Part shown: positions 6,663-15,130 of the stretch, piece by piece | How positions within the stretch are numbered: position 1 is the stretch's first letter | How the letters are laid out: each line of letters starts with the position of its first letter | Origin: DATFTF01 sp963825175 | GTDB taxonomy: Bacteria; Acidobacteriota; Thermoanaerobaculia; UBA5066; Gp7-AA6 | Length of the DNA stretch: 64,000 bases | Assembly (NCBI GenBank): GCA_963825175.1 | Contig: CAWGSA010000002.1 | Location: 558,001-622,000 of the forward strand | Reading direction: 5' to 3' | Notes under the pieces: model-generated | The model's input: only the letters and a program-made list of their open reading frames with translations | Told to the model about the DNA's origin: nothing | The model's database searches: none | Translations under genes and position numbers: made by a program

Positions 6663-8549
6663 ATGCGAAAAACAATCTACGCGGCTGTGCGGATCGTGGC
6701 GGAGGCGCTGTGGCGCGTGGCGCGCGGCATCGACCGCCGGTTTCCTGAAGGATCCTTCTCTCCCAAGTGGGCGCCGGGGCCGCTCTTGAAGCAGCGGGAG
6801 CGCTCGTTTCCCCAGCTCGGATTCCCGCGCCAGACCGATTCGCTCTGTCCCCGGTGCGTCAAAGAGGTTCGAGACCAGATCCTTTCGGGAGACGCGGACT
6901 GGAAAGTGCTGGTCGAGGGCAACCCGGGCGAGATCAAGGCCTCGATCGTCGAGGAAGACGGCAAGATCCTGATGAAGAAGGACTGCCCCAAGCATGGACA
7001 TTTCGAGGACGTGATGTCCGGCGATCCGGCGTTCTTCCGGCGGCTCGAATCGCTCTATCCCGGCCGCGACTTCGTCATTCCCAAGGACGGACTCCACAAT
7101 CACGGCACGTCCTCGATCCGCTACGGGCGGGGAGCGGTTCTGACGATCGACCTGACCAACCGCTGCAACATGATGTGCAACCCCTGCTTCATGGATGCCA
7201 ACCAGGTCGGCTACGTCCATGAGCTCGAGTGGGAAGACGTCCAGAAACTGCTCGACGATGCAGCCTCCATCAAGCCCCGCCGGCAGCTCTCGGTTCAGTT
7301 CTCCGGCGGCGAGCCGACCCTCTCCCCGCACTTCCTGCCGGCGATCAAGTACTCGCGGGAGATCGGCTATTTCTCAGTTCAGTGCGCCACCAACGGGATC
7401 CGATTCGCGCAGGACGAGGACTTCGCGCGCGAGGCGGCGCAAGCGGGGCTGCGCTTCGCCTACCTGCAGTTCGACGGTGTCGGCAACGAGCACAACGAGC
7501 ACCGCAAGGTGGGCAATCTCTACGATGTCAAGCGCCGCGCGATCGAGAACCTGAAGAAGCACGGCGTCGACGTCACCCTGGTGACGACCATCGTCAACGG
7601 CGTGAACAACGACCAGGTCGGCGACATCCTGAAGTTCGCCATCGAGAACATCGACAAGATCAACGCGGTCGCCTTCCAGCCCGTCTCGTTCACCGGGCGG
7701 GACGAAGACATCGACGACGAGACCCGGACGAAGCAGCGCTACACGCTTTCCCATCTGGCCCACGACGCCAAGGAGCAGGCCGGGATCGGGGAGCCGATGC
7801 GCGATTGGTACCCGCTGTCCGCGTCCGGCCCGCTGTCGGACTTGAAGGACCTCCTGGGCGGACTCGAGTCGGAGTGGGGATCGTTCAAGTGCGGTTGCCA
7901 TCCCAATTGCGGGATCGGCACGATGCTTCTGGTGGACGAGAAGACCAAGGAGACGGTGACGGTCCCGTCGATCCTGAACGTGGACCGGATGCTCAACGAC
8001 ATCAAGGCCATCACCGACTCCGCGCGGCGCAAATCCTGGACCGCACTTCAGACCGGTCTGTCCGTCCTGCGCAACCTGCGCCCCGAAGGGATCCCGGCGT
8101 CGCTCTCTCCCTGGAAGGTCATCCAGATCATGGATGGCCACACCGGCGGCAAGCTCGGGTTCGGTGAGAAGAAGCGCTATGACTGGCGCGTCTTCTTCGT
8201 GGGCGGCATGTGGTTCCAGGATCTTTTCAACTACGACTTCCGGCGCACCGAGATGTGCATCATCCCCTACGCCACGCAGATGGGAGAGATCTCCTTCTGC
8301 GCGTACAACACCGGCGTGGGCTGGCGCAAGATCATCGAAGAGATGTTCCAGACGGCGACGCTCGCCGAATGGTACAAGAAGAACGGCCGCCACGAGGTGT
8401 TCGCCCGCGGGCGCTCGGTGCCCCTCCCGGTGCTTCCGGGGCAGGAGGTTCCGGTCATTCCCGCTGCTGCGGCCGCGTCGGCGCGAGCGGCGGCGACGGA
8501 GCCCGTCCGGGCCACCCTTCCCATCTACGGCGGCGCGGCCGGCAAGTAG
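6663..8549 (+). CDS. Radical SAM enzyme resembling tetraether lipid synthase Tes (MJ0619 family)
   Basis: Radical SAM protein of 628 residues. It has an N-terminal Cys/His metal-binding part (C62-x2-C65 ... C108-P-K-H111-G), a radical SAM core with the cluster motif C168-x3-C172-x2-C175 (LTNRCNMMCNPCF), the glycine-rich SAM strand 'QFSGGEPTLSP', and a C-terminal part with further cysteines (FKCGCHPNCGIGTMLL). This layout matches the MJ0619/Tes family: archaeal Tes joins two lipid tails into membrane-spanning tetraethers, and bacterial relatives have been linked to membrane-spanning lipids. Membrane-lipid coupling is therefore a fair inference; the substrate is not shown. The Ala-rich last 60 residues are low complexity. 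ATG 6663 is the first start after thiO. Confidence 0.75.
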   Translation: MRKTIYAAVRIVAEALWRVARGIDRRFPEGSFSPKWAPGPLLKQRERSFPQLGFPRQTDSLCPRCVKEVRDQILSGDADWKVLVEGNPGEIKASIVEEDGKILMKKDCPKHGHFEDVMSGDPAFFRRLESLYPGRDFVIPKDGLHNHGTSSIRYGRGAVLTIDLTNRCNMMCNPCFMDANQVGYVHELEWEDVQKLLDDAASIKPRRQLSVQFSGGEPTLSPHFLPAIKYSREIGYFSVQCATNGIRFAQDEDFAREAAQAGLRFAYLQFDGVGNEHNEHRKVGNLYDVKRRAIENLKKHGVDVTLVTTIVNGVNNDQVGDILKFAIENIDKINAVAFQPVSFTGRDEDIDDETRTKQRYTLSHLAHDAKEQAGIGEPMRDWYPLSASGPLSDLKDLLGGLESEWGSFKCGCHPNCGIGTMLLVDEKTKETVTVPSILNVDRMLNDIKAITDSARRKSWTALQTGLSVLRNLRPEGIPASLSPWKVIQIMDGHTGGKLGFGEKKRYDWRVFFVGGMWFQDLFNYDFRRTEMCIIPYATQMGEISFCAYNTGVGWRKIIEEMFQTATLAEWYKKNGRHEVFARGRSVPLPVLPGQEVPVIPAAAAASARAAATEPVRATLPIYGGAAGK

Positions 8550-8612
8550 ACCAGGCGCGGCACCGCGCGGCGCCCTGGTTTCCGGGAGAGTCGCCGCGGG
8601 CCGCTCGCCGGG

Positions 8613-9950
8613 CTAACCCCGGCGGCCCCAGGCCGGCTGCGGCGCGCGGGCGTCCCTGGGCTTGGAGCCTTGGGGTGCGGGCGGGCGCGCCGGCCCAGGC
8701 GGACGCGCGGCATTCGCCGCCCGACGCTGCGCCTTTTCCTTGGCCCGCGCGCGCTCCTGCGCTTTGCGGGCGCGGATGGCTGCGATCCTCTCGGCCAGCG
8801 GCACTTCCAGCTTCTCGATCGGGCGGCGGCTGTAGTCAAAGCCCGGCACCGTCACGCGGGGCAGGCGCTTGCCGATCGCTTTCTCGATCGCGCGCAAGTC
8901 CGCCTCCTCTTCCGGGGAGACGAACGTAAACGCGTCACCGGTCATCTCGGCCCGAGCGGTCCGGCCGACGCGGTGGATGTAGTCTTCGGGCACGTGCGGG
9001 ACGTCGAAGTTGACGACGTGAGACAAAGCCTCGACGTCGATCCCCCGCGCCGCGATGTCGGTCGCGACGAGGACGTGGAAGCGCCCCTGCTTGAACCCGG
9101 TCAGCGCCTGGGTGCGCTGCTGTTGGGATCGGTTTCCGTGGATGCGGTCGCAGTGCACGCCGCTCTTCGAAAGCGTCTCCGCAAGCCGGTTGGCCCGATG
9201 TTTGGTCCGCGTAAAGACCAGCACGCTCTGCAAGTCTCCGCGTCGGAGCAGCTCTACCAGGAGCGGCGCCTTCAAGTTCTGCGCGACGGGGTAGACCGCC
9301 TGAGTGATGCCGACGGCGGGAAGAGGCGCACGCTCCAGATTGACGGTGAAGGGATTCTTCAGCATCTCGCGGGTCAGTTGGACGATGGGGGCCGGCATGG
9401 TCGCGGAGAAGAAGAGGGTCTGGCGCCTGGCGGGCAGATGCTTCAGGACGCGGCGGATGTCGGGGAGAAATCCCATGTCGAGCATCCGGTCCGCCTCGTC
9501 CAGGACCAGGACCTCCAGGTGCTCGAGCCGGGCGTACGGGAACCGGAAGTGGTCGAGGAGCCGTCCCGGGGTCGCCACCAGGATGTCCACGCCGGCCCGG
9601 AAGGCGTGCTCCTGCGGCCCCATTCCGACGCCGCCGAAGACCGCGGCGGCCGCCATCGGCGTGTGGGTGGCCAGGGCGCGGGCGTGCTCCTCGATCTGCG
9701 CGGCCAGCTCTCGGGTCGGCGTCAGGACGAGGGCTCGCGTCACGCCGCGCTTCTTGGCCGAGAGACGGTGGAGGATCGGCAGGATGAACGCGGCGGTCTT
9801 GCCGCTCCCGGTCATGGCGCAGGCCAGGACGTCGCGGCCTTCCATGGCCGGCGGGATGGCGTCGTGTTGGATCGGCGTGGGACGGGTGAACCCGAGATCG
9901 TGCACGCCTCGAAGAAGATCTGCGTGGAGTCCGAATTTGGAGAAAGACAT
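8613..9950 (-). CDS. rhlE: DEAD-box RNA helicase, RhlE type
   Basis: ATP-dependent RNA helicase acting in ribosome assembly or RNA turnover. All DEAD-box motifs are present in order: Q motif (FTRPTPIQ), motif I (AMTGSGKTAAF), PTRELA, TPGR, DEAD (VLDEADRMLDMGF), SAT (FFSATMP), then the second domain with 'LVATDIAARGID' and 'HRVGRTAR'. The tail is basic and Pro/Ala-rich (about 60 residues), typical of RhlE and useful for RNA binding. ATG 9950 (MSFSKFGLH) matches the family start; an upstream in-frame extension of 19 codons is not conserved in character. Convergent with the radical SAM gene, leaving 63 bp between stops. Confidence 0.93.
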   Translation of the reverse strand: MSFSKFGLHADLLRGVHDLGFTRPTPIQHDAIPPAMEGRDVLACAMTGSGKTAAFILPILHRLSAKKRGVTRALVLTPTRELAAQIEEHARALATHTPMAAAAVFGGVGMGPQEHAFRAGVDILVATPGRLLDHFRFPYARLEHLEVLVLDEADRMLDMGFLPDIRRVLKHLPARRQTLFFSATMPAPIVQLTREMLKNPFTVNLERAPLPAVGITQAVYPVAQNLKAPLLVELLRRGDLQSVLVFTRTKHRANRLAETLSKSGVHCDRIHGNRSQQQRTQALTGFKQGRFHVLVATDIAARGIDVEALSHVVNFDVPHVPEDYIHRVGRTARAEMTGDAFTFVSPEEEADLRAIEKAIGKRLPRVTVPGFDYSRRPIEKLEVPLAERIAAIRARKAQERARAKEKAQRRAANAARPPGPARPPAPQGSKPRDARAPQPAWGRRG

Positions 9951-10166
9951 GGGATCGAAGGAATCCTTCCGCGGCGCGTCTCTGTGCGGAGCGCGTCCGC
10001 TGTGCATTCCGGCGGTGAATTTTGAGAACGAAGGATTCGCCGGCGAGGCCTACGTTCGGCGCGACCGGGCTATCCGTCGAGGGGGGGTCGCTTCGGGCAG
10101 ACGCACTTTGACACATTCCCGGGCTGGAAGCAAATCCAGGAATCAGGCCATATCAAATATGCTATA

Positions 10167-10203
10167 CCCTCCCCGTCTCCGCGTCCCCCGTCCCCGCGTC
10201 ACT
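10167..10203. repeat. C-rich short tandem repeat
   Basis: Units of 'ctccccgt/ccgcgtc' (10170-10200) just before the stop of the histidine phosphatase gene. Same family as 30-121. Confidence 0.5.
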
Positions 10204-10879
10204 TCCTCGCGTCCCACCACTTCGAGAGCCGCGCGCCGGGAGTGGCCGGGGTCTGCGATCCGGCGTCGGCGTAGTGCGAGATGTCGTTGAACAGCATCAG
10301 GCGCGCGCGGGTGGCGTCCTTGAAGTCGAGGACATTCAGGGAAGCCGGGCTCTGGTCCAGGCGGTCGCGGTAGCTGCGCGGATCGAAACCGAGCAGCGAG
10401 CTGAGCAGAAGCCGGATGGTCGCCTTATGGGAGACGACGGCGACCCGGCCGTCGGGATGGGCTGCGACCACCGTGAGCAGCTCGGGAAGCGCGCGCGCCG
10501 TGACGGCCAGCCCCGTCTCGCCGCCCTTGGGCGCGAAGGAGTAGGGGTCGCGCTCCCAGCGCGCGTACTCCTCGGGATGGAGCCGCTCGACGTCGGCCCG
10601 TTTTCTTCCTTCCCAGTGTCCGTGCGAGATCTCCCGAAACCCGTCGCGGGGTGAGACCGAGTGACCGTGCGGCAGCGCCAGGATCCGCGCGGTTTCCATC
10701 GTGCGGGCCATGGGCGAAGCGTAGACGGCCGCGATCTGCTCTCCGGAGAGGCGTCGGGAGAGCTTCTCCGCCTGCTCCCGGCCGACGTCGGAAAGGGGCA
10801 CGTCCTCCATCCCGGAGAAGGCGTCCTCCGCGGTCGACGCCGTCGCGCCGTGGCGGACGAGATAGATGCGCGCAGTCAT
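10199..10879 (-). CDS. Histidine phosphatase superfamily protein (phosphoglycerate mutase-like)
   Basis: Cytoplasmic phosphatase or mutase of the branch-1 histidine phosphatase superfamily. The phosphohistidine motif 'YLVRHGAT' is at residues 6-13, with 'ASPMARTMETA' (second Arg), 'REISHGHWEG' (acid/base region) and the second catalytic His in 'VVSHKATIRLLL'. 226 aa, usual for the family. Substrate cannot be deduced; CobC, GpmB or broad-specificity phosphatases look alike. It starts 31 nt after the yciH stop, on the same strand, so the two form a likely operon. Confidence 0.85.
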   Translation of the reverse strand: MTARIYLVRHGATASTAEDAFSGMEDVPLSDVGREQAEKLSRRLSGEQIAAVYASPMARTMETARILALPHGHSVSPRDGFREISHGHWEGRKRADVERLHPEEYARWERDPYSFAPKGGETGLAVTARALPELLTVVAAHPDGRVAVVSHKATIRLLLSSLLGFDPRSYRDRLDQSPASLNVLDFKDATRARLMLFNDISHYADAGSQTPATPGARLSKWWDARK

Positions 10880-10910
10880 GAGTGGAAGTCCGAAGCGGGA
10901 GGCACCCTGG

Positions 10911-11261
10911 TCATCCCTTCACAGTCCAATCCTTCGCCGCGAGGAGATCGCGCAGGCGCTCCCTGTGGTCTCCCTGCAGCTCGACGAGTCCTTCGCCGGC
11001 CCGTCCTCCGGCGCCGCAAGATTTCTTCAGCTCATTGGCCAGAGATTCGAGGAAAGGCGCATTCCGAGGAAGCCCGTCGATCACCGTGACGCTCTTGCCC
11101 GAGGCCCGGTGCTCGAGGCGCACCGTCGCGGCGATTCTGGCCGGGACCGGCTCGTCCGGAGGCGCCAGGCGATTGGAACAGCGACAATCGGCCTCCGGCC
11201 AGCCGCAGGTTCCGCACACACGGCCTCGCTCTGTCGAATAGACCACCCGTGGCGCCGTCAT
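10911..11261 (-). CDS. yciH: SUI1/eIF1-family translation factor YciH
   Basis: 116-residue YciH-type protein, the bacterial relative of eIF1 that can affect start-site fidelity on the 30S subunit. An N-terminal Cys cluster (VCGTCGWPEADCRC) is followed by the SUI1 fold with 'VRLEHRASGKSVTVIDGL' and 'LKKSCGAGG', the conserved KxxxGxGG-like loop, and the terminal 'GDHRERLRDLLAAKDW'. ATG 11261 is preferred over an ATG three codons upstream because a TACAAT box ends 7 nt before it. Probable promoter-proximal gene of the yciH-phosphatase pair; divergent from the exported PAD-family gene. Confidence 0.88.
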   Translation of the reverse strand: MTAPRVVYSTERGRVCGTCGWPEADCRCSNRLAPPDEPVPARIAATVRLEHRASGKSVTVIDGLPRNAPFLESLANELKKSCGAGGRAGEGLVELQGDHRERLRDLLAAKDWTVKG

Positions 11262-11268
11262 GGAGAAC

Positions 11269-11274
11269 ATTGTA
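11269..11274 (-). promoter_or_regulatory. -10-like box TACAAT, leaderless start of yciH
   Basis: On the minus strand TACAAT ends exactly 7 nt before ATG 11261, with no ribosome site between, consistent with a leaderless transcript. Confidence 0.5.
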
Positions 11275-11334
11275 GCGTCCGGCGTCTCGACCGCGAGGGG
11301 CGGGAACTTTCCTGCTACAGTTTCTTCTTCCGCC

Positions 11335-12795
11335 ATGTGGCCTTTTCTTCTGGGCATGAGCATTCTGCTGGCGGCGGAGACTCCGGTCGCGCCTCCCTCT
11401 CCGAAAACCCTGCTCCCCCCGTCCACGGCCTCGGGCCCCGCGGACGTGCGGCTCGTCGCAGAATCGGAGCGGACGCTGTCGCGCGTCGTCCTCGGTCTGG
11501 ATCCGGTCGAGGCGAGATACCTTTTTCTGCCGGACACCTCGGCGTGGGGAGAGGGCCGGGAAGGCCCTCGCCTGGCCTGGCTGAGGCGTCGGCTCTACTG
11601 GCTCGATTTCGAGCTCAAGCATGGGCAGCTGTTCCGGTATGCGCCCGCACAGACGCGCTTCTTCCTGGCCGTGCCCGTCGCGCCCGCGCCGGCGCGATCG
11701 CTCGGCGCAGAGGAGAACCTTTTTCGCCAGTACCTGAGGGAGCGCGTCGGTTGGCCGGAGGAGAAGATCCGCGAGAGGATTCGGTTCTTCACGGTCCGTC
11801 GGCCGATCCCGTTTCCGCAGGACATGGCCGAAGCGATCGGGTACGACGCGCGCGGGCGCCTCGTGCTCGCGCTGGGACTGGACTGCGACGATTTGTATCG
11901 GGATGCGGTGGAGCGCCTCGTGCAGCAATACCCGCAGGAGTTCGTTCTGCGTCGGCTGCCGGGCCTGAGCACCGAGGGCGGCGACCTGGCCCTGGTCCGT
12001 CTGCCGGACTCCCGGCTCGCGCTTCTCATCGGACGAAACCGGGTCGTGCGCTTCCTCGAGACGCGCAATGGCTTTGCCTGGGACGGCAGGCCTCTCTCGC
12101 CGGCGCAGATCGAGGAGGCGCGGCGGGTCTATCGGGAGGCCTTTTTCGGCTTGGATGTCGTGGTGATCGGCGAGGACGGTCTGCGCGATCCCCGGCTGGC
12201 CAATCCCGAGCTCTTCCATCTCGACATGATGGCCGCTGTTTTTCGGAGCCCGGTGGGCATCACGGCCTTCGTGCCGACGTACGCGTCCCATCCGGCCGAT
12301 GCATTGAGCCATGACCCCTTCGCCCCGGACGTCATCGCGCGGCTCCAATCAGAATACGATCGGGACGCCCGGCAGCTCGAAGCCCTCGGATACCGAGTGG
12401 CTCGCCTGCCCTTCGCCGACCACCCCGTGCGTAGCCCCGTCGGGGCCGCCAAGTTCTTCGATCCCGTTGCGAACCGGTCGATCGTCTTGCTCGGCCGGTA
12501 TCCCTATCACTTGGAGCTCTCCGACGGGCGAAACCCTCAGCGGCGCTTGCAGCATGTCTTCCAGGAGCTGGACGCCGCGGTGGAGGCGTGGCGGCAGGCG
12601 CCGACCGGATCGGCATGGTCGGGCGTGGAGACGGCGATCCGCAACGCGTGGCAGGAGATGGACCGCGCCGCGGCGAGCCCCAACCCGATCTTCGATCGAC
12701 AGAAAGCGATCTACGAGAGCAACGGAATCGAAGTGCACCCGGTCCCGATCTTTCCCACCGGCGAAGGCGGGATCCACTGCATCGTGCTTCAATAG
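11335..12795 (+). CDS. Exported guanidino-group hydrolase-like protein (PAD/agmatine deiminase superfamily)
   Basis: Likely secreted or periplasmic enzyme of the guanidino-modifying (PAD / amidinotransferase) superfamily. A short signal peptide (MWPFLLGMSILLAAE) is followed by about 190 residues of unassigned sequence, then the superfamily catalytic set in the expected order: acidic E214-G-G-D217, H295-x-D297 (ELFHLDMM) and, four residues from the end, C482 in 'GEGGIHCIVLQ', as at the end of agmatine deiminases. At 486 aa it is over 100 residues longer than cytosolic agmatine deiminases. The reaction (deimination or amidino transfer of an arginine-like guanidine) is inferred from residues; the substrate is unknown. 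ATG 11335 lies 13 nt after a TGcTACAGT box. Confidence 0.7.
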   Translation: MWPFLLGMSILLAAETPVAPPSPKTLLPPSTASGPADVRLVAESERTLSRVVLGLDPVEARYLFLPDTSAWGEGREGPRLAWLRRRLYWLDFELKHGQLFRYAPAQTRFFLAVPVAPAPARSLGAEENLFRQYLRERVGWPEEKIRERIRFFTVRRPIPFPQDMAEAIGYDARGRLVLALGLDCDDLYRDAVERLVQQYPQEFVLRRLPGLSTEGGDLALVRLPDSRLALLIGRNRVVRFLETRNGFAWDGRPLSPAQIEEARRVYREAFFGLDVVVIGEDGLRDPRLANPELFHLDMMAAVFRSPVGITAFVPTYASHPADALSHDPFAPDVIARLQSEYDRDARQLEALGYRVARLPFADHPVRSPVGAAKFFDPVANRSIVLLGRYPYHLELSDGRNPQRRLQHVFQELDAAVEAWRQAPTGSAWSGVETAIRNAWQEMDRAAASPNPIFDRQKAIYESNGIEVHPVPIFPTGEGGIHCIVLQ

Positions 12796-12808
12796 GAAAT
12801 GGCCCCTG

Positions 12809-13015
12809 TCAGGGTGTCTTCGCCGGCGAGGGCGCGCGCGGGGTTTCCAGATGCCGCGCGAGAAAGTCCGTCGCTGCGTGATAGGCGGCGAGCCAGTGGC
12901 GATGCTCCCGGAAGGCGTGGATTTCGTCGGCAAAGACGAGCTCCTCCAACTCCACGTGCTGGGCTCGCAGCGCCTGCGCCAGCTCGATGCTCCGGGCGAA
13001 GGGGCGACGGATCAT
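12809..13015 (-). pseudogene. C-terminal remnant of an S9 prolyl-oligopeptidase-type peptidase
   Basis: The minus-strand reading 'RSIELAQALRAQHVELEELVF' followed by 'ADEIHAFREHRHWLAAYHAATDFLARHL' reproduces the C-terminal end of S9-family serine peptidases, including the catalytic His of the D-E-x-H motif. Only about 68 codons survive. The catalytic Ser and Asp region is absent, because recQ occupies the upstream DNA from 13047. It is most likely the stump of a deleted gene rather than a functional small protein, although an ATG at 13015 opens it. Confidence 0.65.
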
Positions 13016-13046
13016 TGCGGTGCACCTCCGCAGACAGCCGGGGACT

Positions 13047-14936
13047 CTATCGTGGCGCGACGATGTCGAGCAGGGCACCGCCATAGGCGGCGAGCTTGGC
13101 CGGACCGATCCCCGGGACCTCCGAAAGCGCGTCGAGCGTGGCCGGCCGGACCGCGGCGACCTGCTCGAGCGTGGCGTCGTGGAGGACGACATAGGCGGGC
13201 ACGCCCCGGCGCGCCGCCTCCTGGCGTCGCCATTGGCGCAGCAGGCCGAGAAGTCCCGGATCAGGCGAAACCGGCATCGCAGCTTCTCCGCGCGCGGGTC
13301 GCTTCTTTTTCCCGCCGCGCGGCCTGGGCGGCGGGACTTCGGGCAGAGTCAGGGCGGCGTCCGGGCAGCGCCCCGCCATCACCTCTCTCCCTGCTCTCGT
13401 CAGGGAAAGGATGCGATAGGAATCGTCGGTGGGCGAGAGCAATCCGGCGCCCGCCGCGGCCTCGATCCAACTCTCGATCGTGGCGGGAGGGGTTCCTTTC
13501 AGCAGCCCGGTCGTGGAAAGACGGGTCAGGGATTCCGGCAGATCCTCGAGGCGCCCGGCGAGCATGGCCGCGACCTTGCGCTTGCCCCACCGCTCACCTC
13601 CACGCGCGACACCGGAGAGGATCTTGCGCAAGAAGAGGAGCTCGTCGGCGTCCAGAGCACGGCGCCGCCGGCAGTTTCCACAGTTTCCGCAGCGCGGGAG
13701 GACGTCGCGCTCCCCGAAGTAACCGAGGAGCGTGGCCCGCAGGCAGCCGGTCGAGTCGGCGTAGGCGATCATCCGACGAAGCTTCTTGCGATCGAGCGCC
13801 TTCTTGCGTTCCCGTTCCGCCGGTTCGAGCGGCTCCCGGCGCCGCAGCAGGTCGCCCTCGGTGTCTTCGCGTTCGATGAAGAACTCGCGCGTGCGCACGT
13901 CGGCGTAGTTCCAGAGCAGGATCGCGTCGGCCGGGCGCCCGTCGCGTCCTCCTCGCCCGACTTCCTGGTAGTAGGCCTCCAGAGATCCGGCGATCTCGAA
14001 GTGGATGACGGCCTCGACGTCGGGACGGTCGATCCCCATGCCGAACGCATTGGTGGCGCAGACGACGCGGGCCCGCCCGGAGGCGAAGGCGTTCTGGACG
14101 CGCACGCGCTCGTCGTCGTCCAAGCCGGCATGGTAGGCCTCGGCCGCCACGCCGGTCGAGCGCAGAGATTCCGCGGCCCGCTCCGCGCTCTTGCGCGTGG
14201 CGGCGTAGACCAGGGCCCGGCGGGACCCGACGAGCTCCGGCAGGATCGCTCTCTTTTCGAGCTCTCCCGACACCCGCCGTACGTCGAAGAAGAGGTTGGG
14301 CCGGTCGAAGCCGGCGACGAAGACCTCCGCCTCGCGCAGACCGAGCAGGTCGACGATGTCCTCTCGGACCTCGGGCGTCGCGGTAGCGGTGAATGCCAGG
14401 ATCGGCGGGCGTCCCGCCGCGCCGTCGGCCCGCGCGCATCGGGCCGCAGCGTCCGCCAGGCGCCGGTAGTCGGGGCGGAAATCGTGACCCCATTCCGAGA
14501 CGCAGTGAGCCTCGTCCACGGCGAAGCGCGCCAGGGGCAGGCTCGCCAGAGCCTGCGCGAACCGGGCTCCCGCGAACCGCTCGGGGGAGACGTAGAGGAG
14601 GCGGAAGTCCCCCCGCTGCGCGCGCTCCATGGCCTGGTCGCGCTCGGCGCGCGACATCATCGAATGGAGGGCCTGCGCCGCGATGCCGCGGCGATTCAAA
14701 TCATCGACCTGATCCTTCATCAGGGCGATCAGGGGCGAGACGACGAGGGTCGTGCCCGGCAGGAGGAGGGCCGGCAACTGATAGCCCATCGATTTCCCCG
14801 ATCCGGTCGGCATGACGGCCAGAACGTCCTTGCCGGCCAGGGCCGCGCGCACGACGGCCTCCTGTCCGGGGCGGAAGGCCTGGTGCCCGAAAAAGCGTCG
14901 GAGCGCGGCGGAGGGTTCCAGGGAAAGCGGCTTCAA
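13047..14936 (-). CDS. recQ: ATP-dependent DNA helicase RecQ
   Basis: 3'-5' DNA helicase for recombination and replication-fork repair. It has motif 0/I (FRPGQEAVV, MPTGSGKSMGYQLPA), DEAH box (AVDEAHCVSEWGHDFRPDY), motif III (FTATATPEV), motif VI (YYQEVGRGGRDG), the zinc-binding domain with four cysteines (CLRATLLGYFGE ... CGNCGNCRR), a winged-helix region and a C-terminal HRDC domain (about residues 545-625, ending 'VPGIGPAKLAAYGGALLDIV'). A Lys/Arg/Pro-rich linker precedes HRDC. 629 aa, standard length. The start is a TTG at 14936, accepted because MKPLSLEPSAALRRFFGHQAFRPGQ matches the family N-terminus. Confidence 0.96.
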   Translation of the reverse strand: MKPLSLEPSAALRRFFGHQAFRPGQEAVVRAALAGKDVLAVMPTGSGKSMGYQLPALLLPGTTLVVSPLIALMKDQVDDLNRRGIAAQALHSMMSRAERDQAMERAQRGDFRLLYVSPERFAGARFAQALASLPLARFAVDEAHCVSEWGHDFRPDYRRLADAAARCARADGAAGRPPILAFTATATPEVREDIVDLLGLREAEVFVAGFDRPNLFFDVRRVSGELEKRAILPELVGSRRALVYAATRKSAERAAESLRSTGVAAEAYHAGLDDDERVRVQNAFASGRARVVCATNAFGMGIDRPDVEAVIHFEIAGSLEAYYQEVGRGGRDGRPADAILLWNYADVRTREFFIEREDTEGDLLRRREPLEPAERERKKALDRKKLRRMIAYADSTGCLRATLLGYFGERDVLPRCGNCGNCRRRRALDADELLFLRKILSGVARGGERWGKRKVAAMLAGRLEDLPESLTRLSTTGLLKGTPPATIESWIEAAAGAGLLSPTDDSYRILSLTRAGREVMAGRCPDAALTLPEVPPPRPRGGKKKRPARGEAAMPVSPDPGLLGLLRQWRRQEAARRGVPAYVVLHDATLEQVAAVRPATLDALSEVPGIGPAKLAAYGGALLDIVAPR

Positions 14937-15130
14937 CGGGGTGGTGCGGGGCGGACCGTCAGCGGCGGGATCTTCGCGGCGGGGCCGAAGCCCGACCTCT
15001 CGTTGTCGCGGGGACGTTTGTGCGATTCACCCATGTACGGTAACATCACACTGGCCTTCCATCCCGCGATCGGCGCGCCGGGCTACGACGGGCCTGATTC
15101 GGGTTGCCTCCAACTTACAGGAAAGACAAG

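Noticed and set aside
8550..8612. Bidirectional terminator between converging genes
   Set aside because: An imperfect ccaggcgc/gcgccctgg stem is present, but there is no T-tract on either side.
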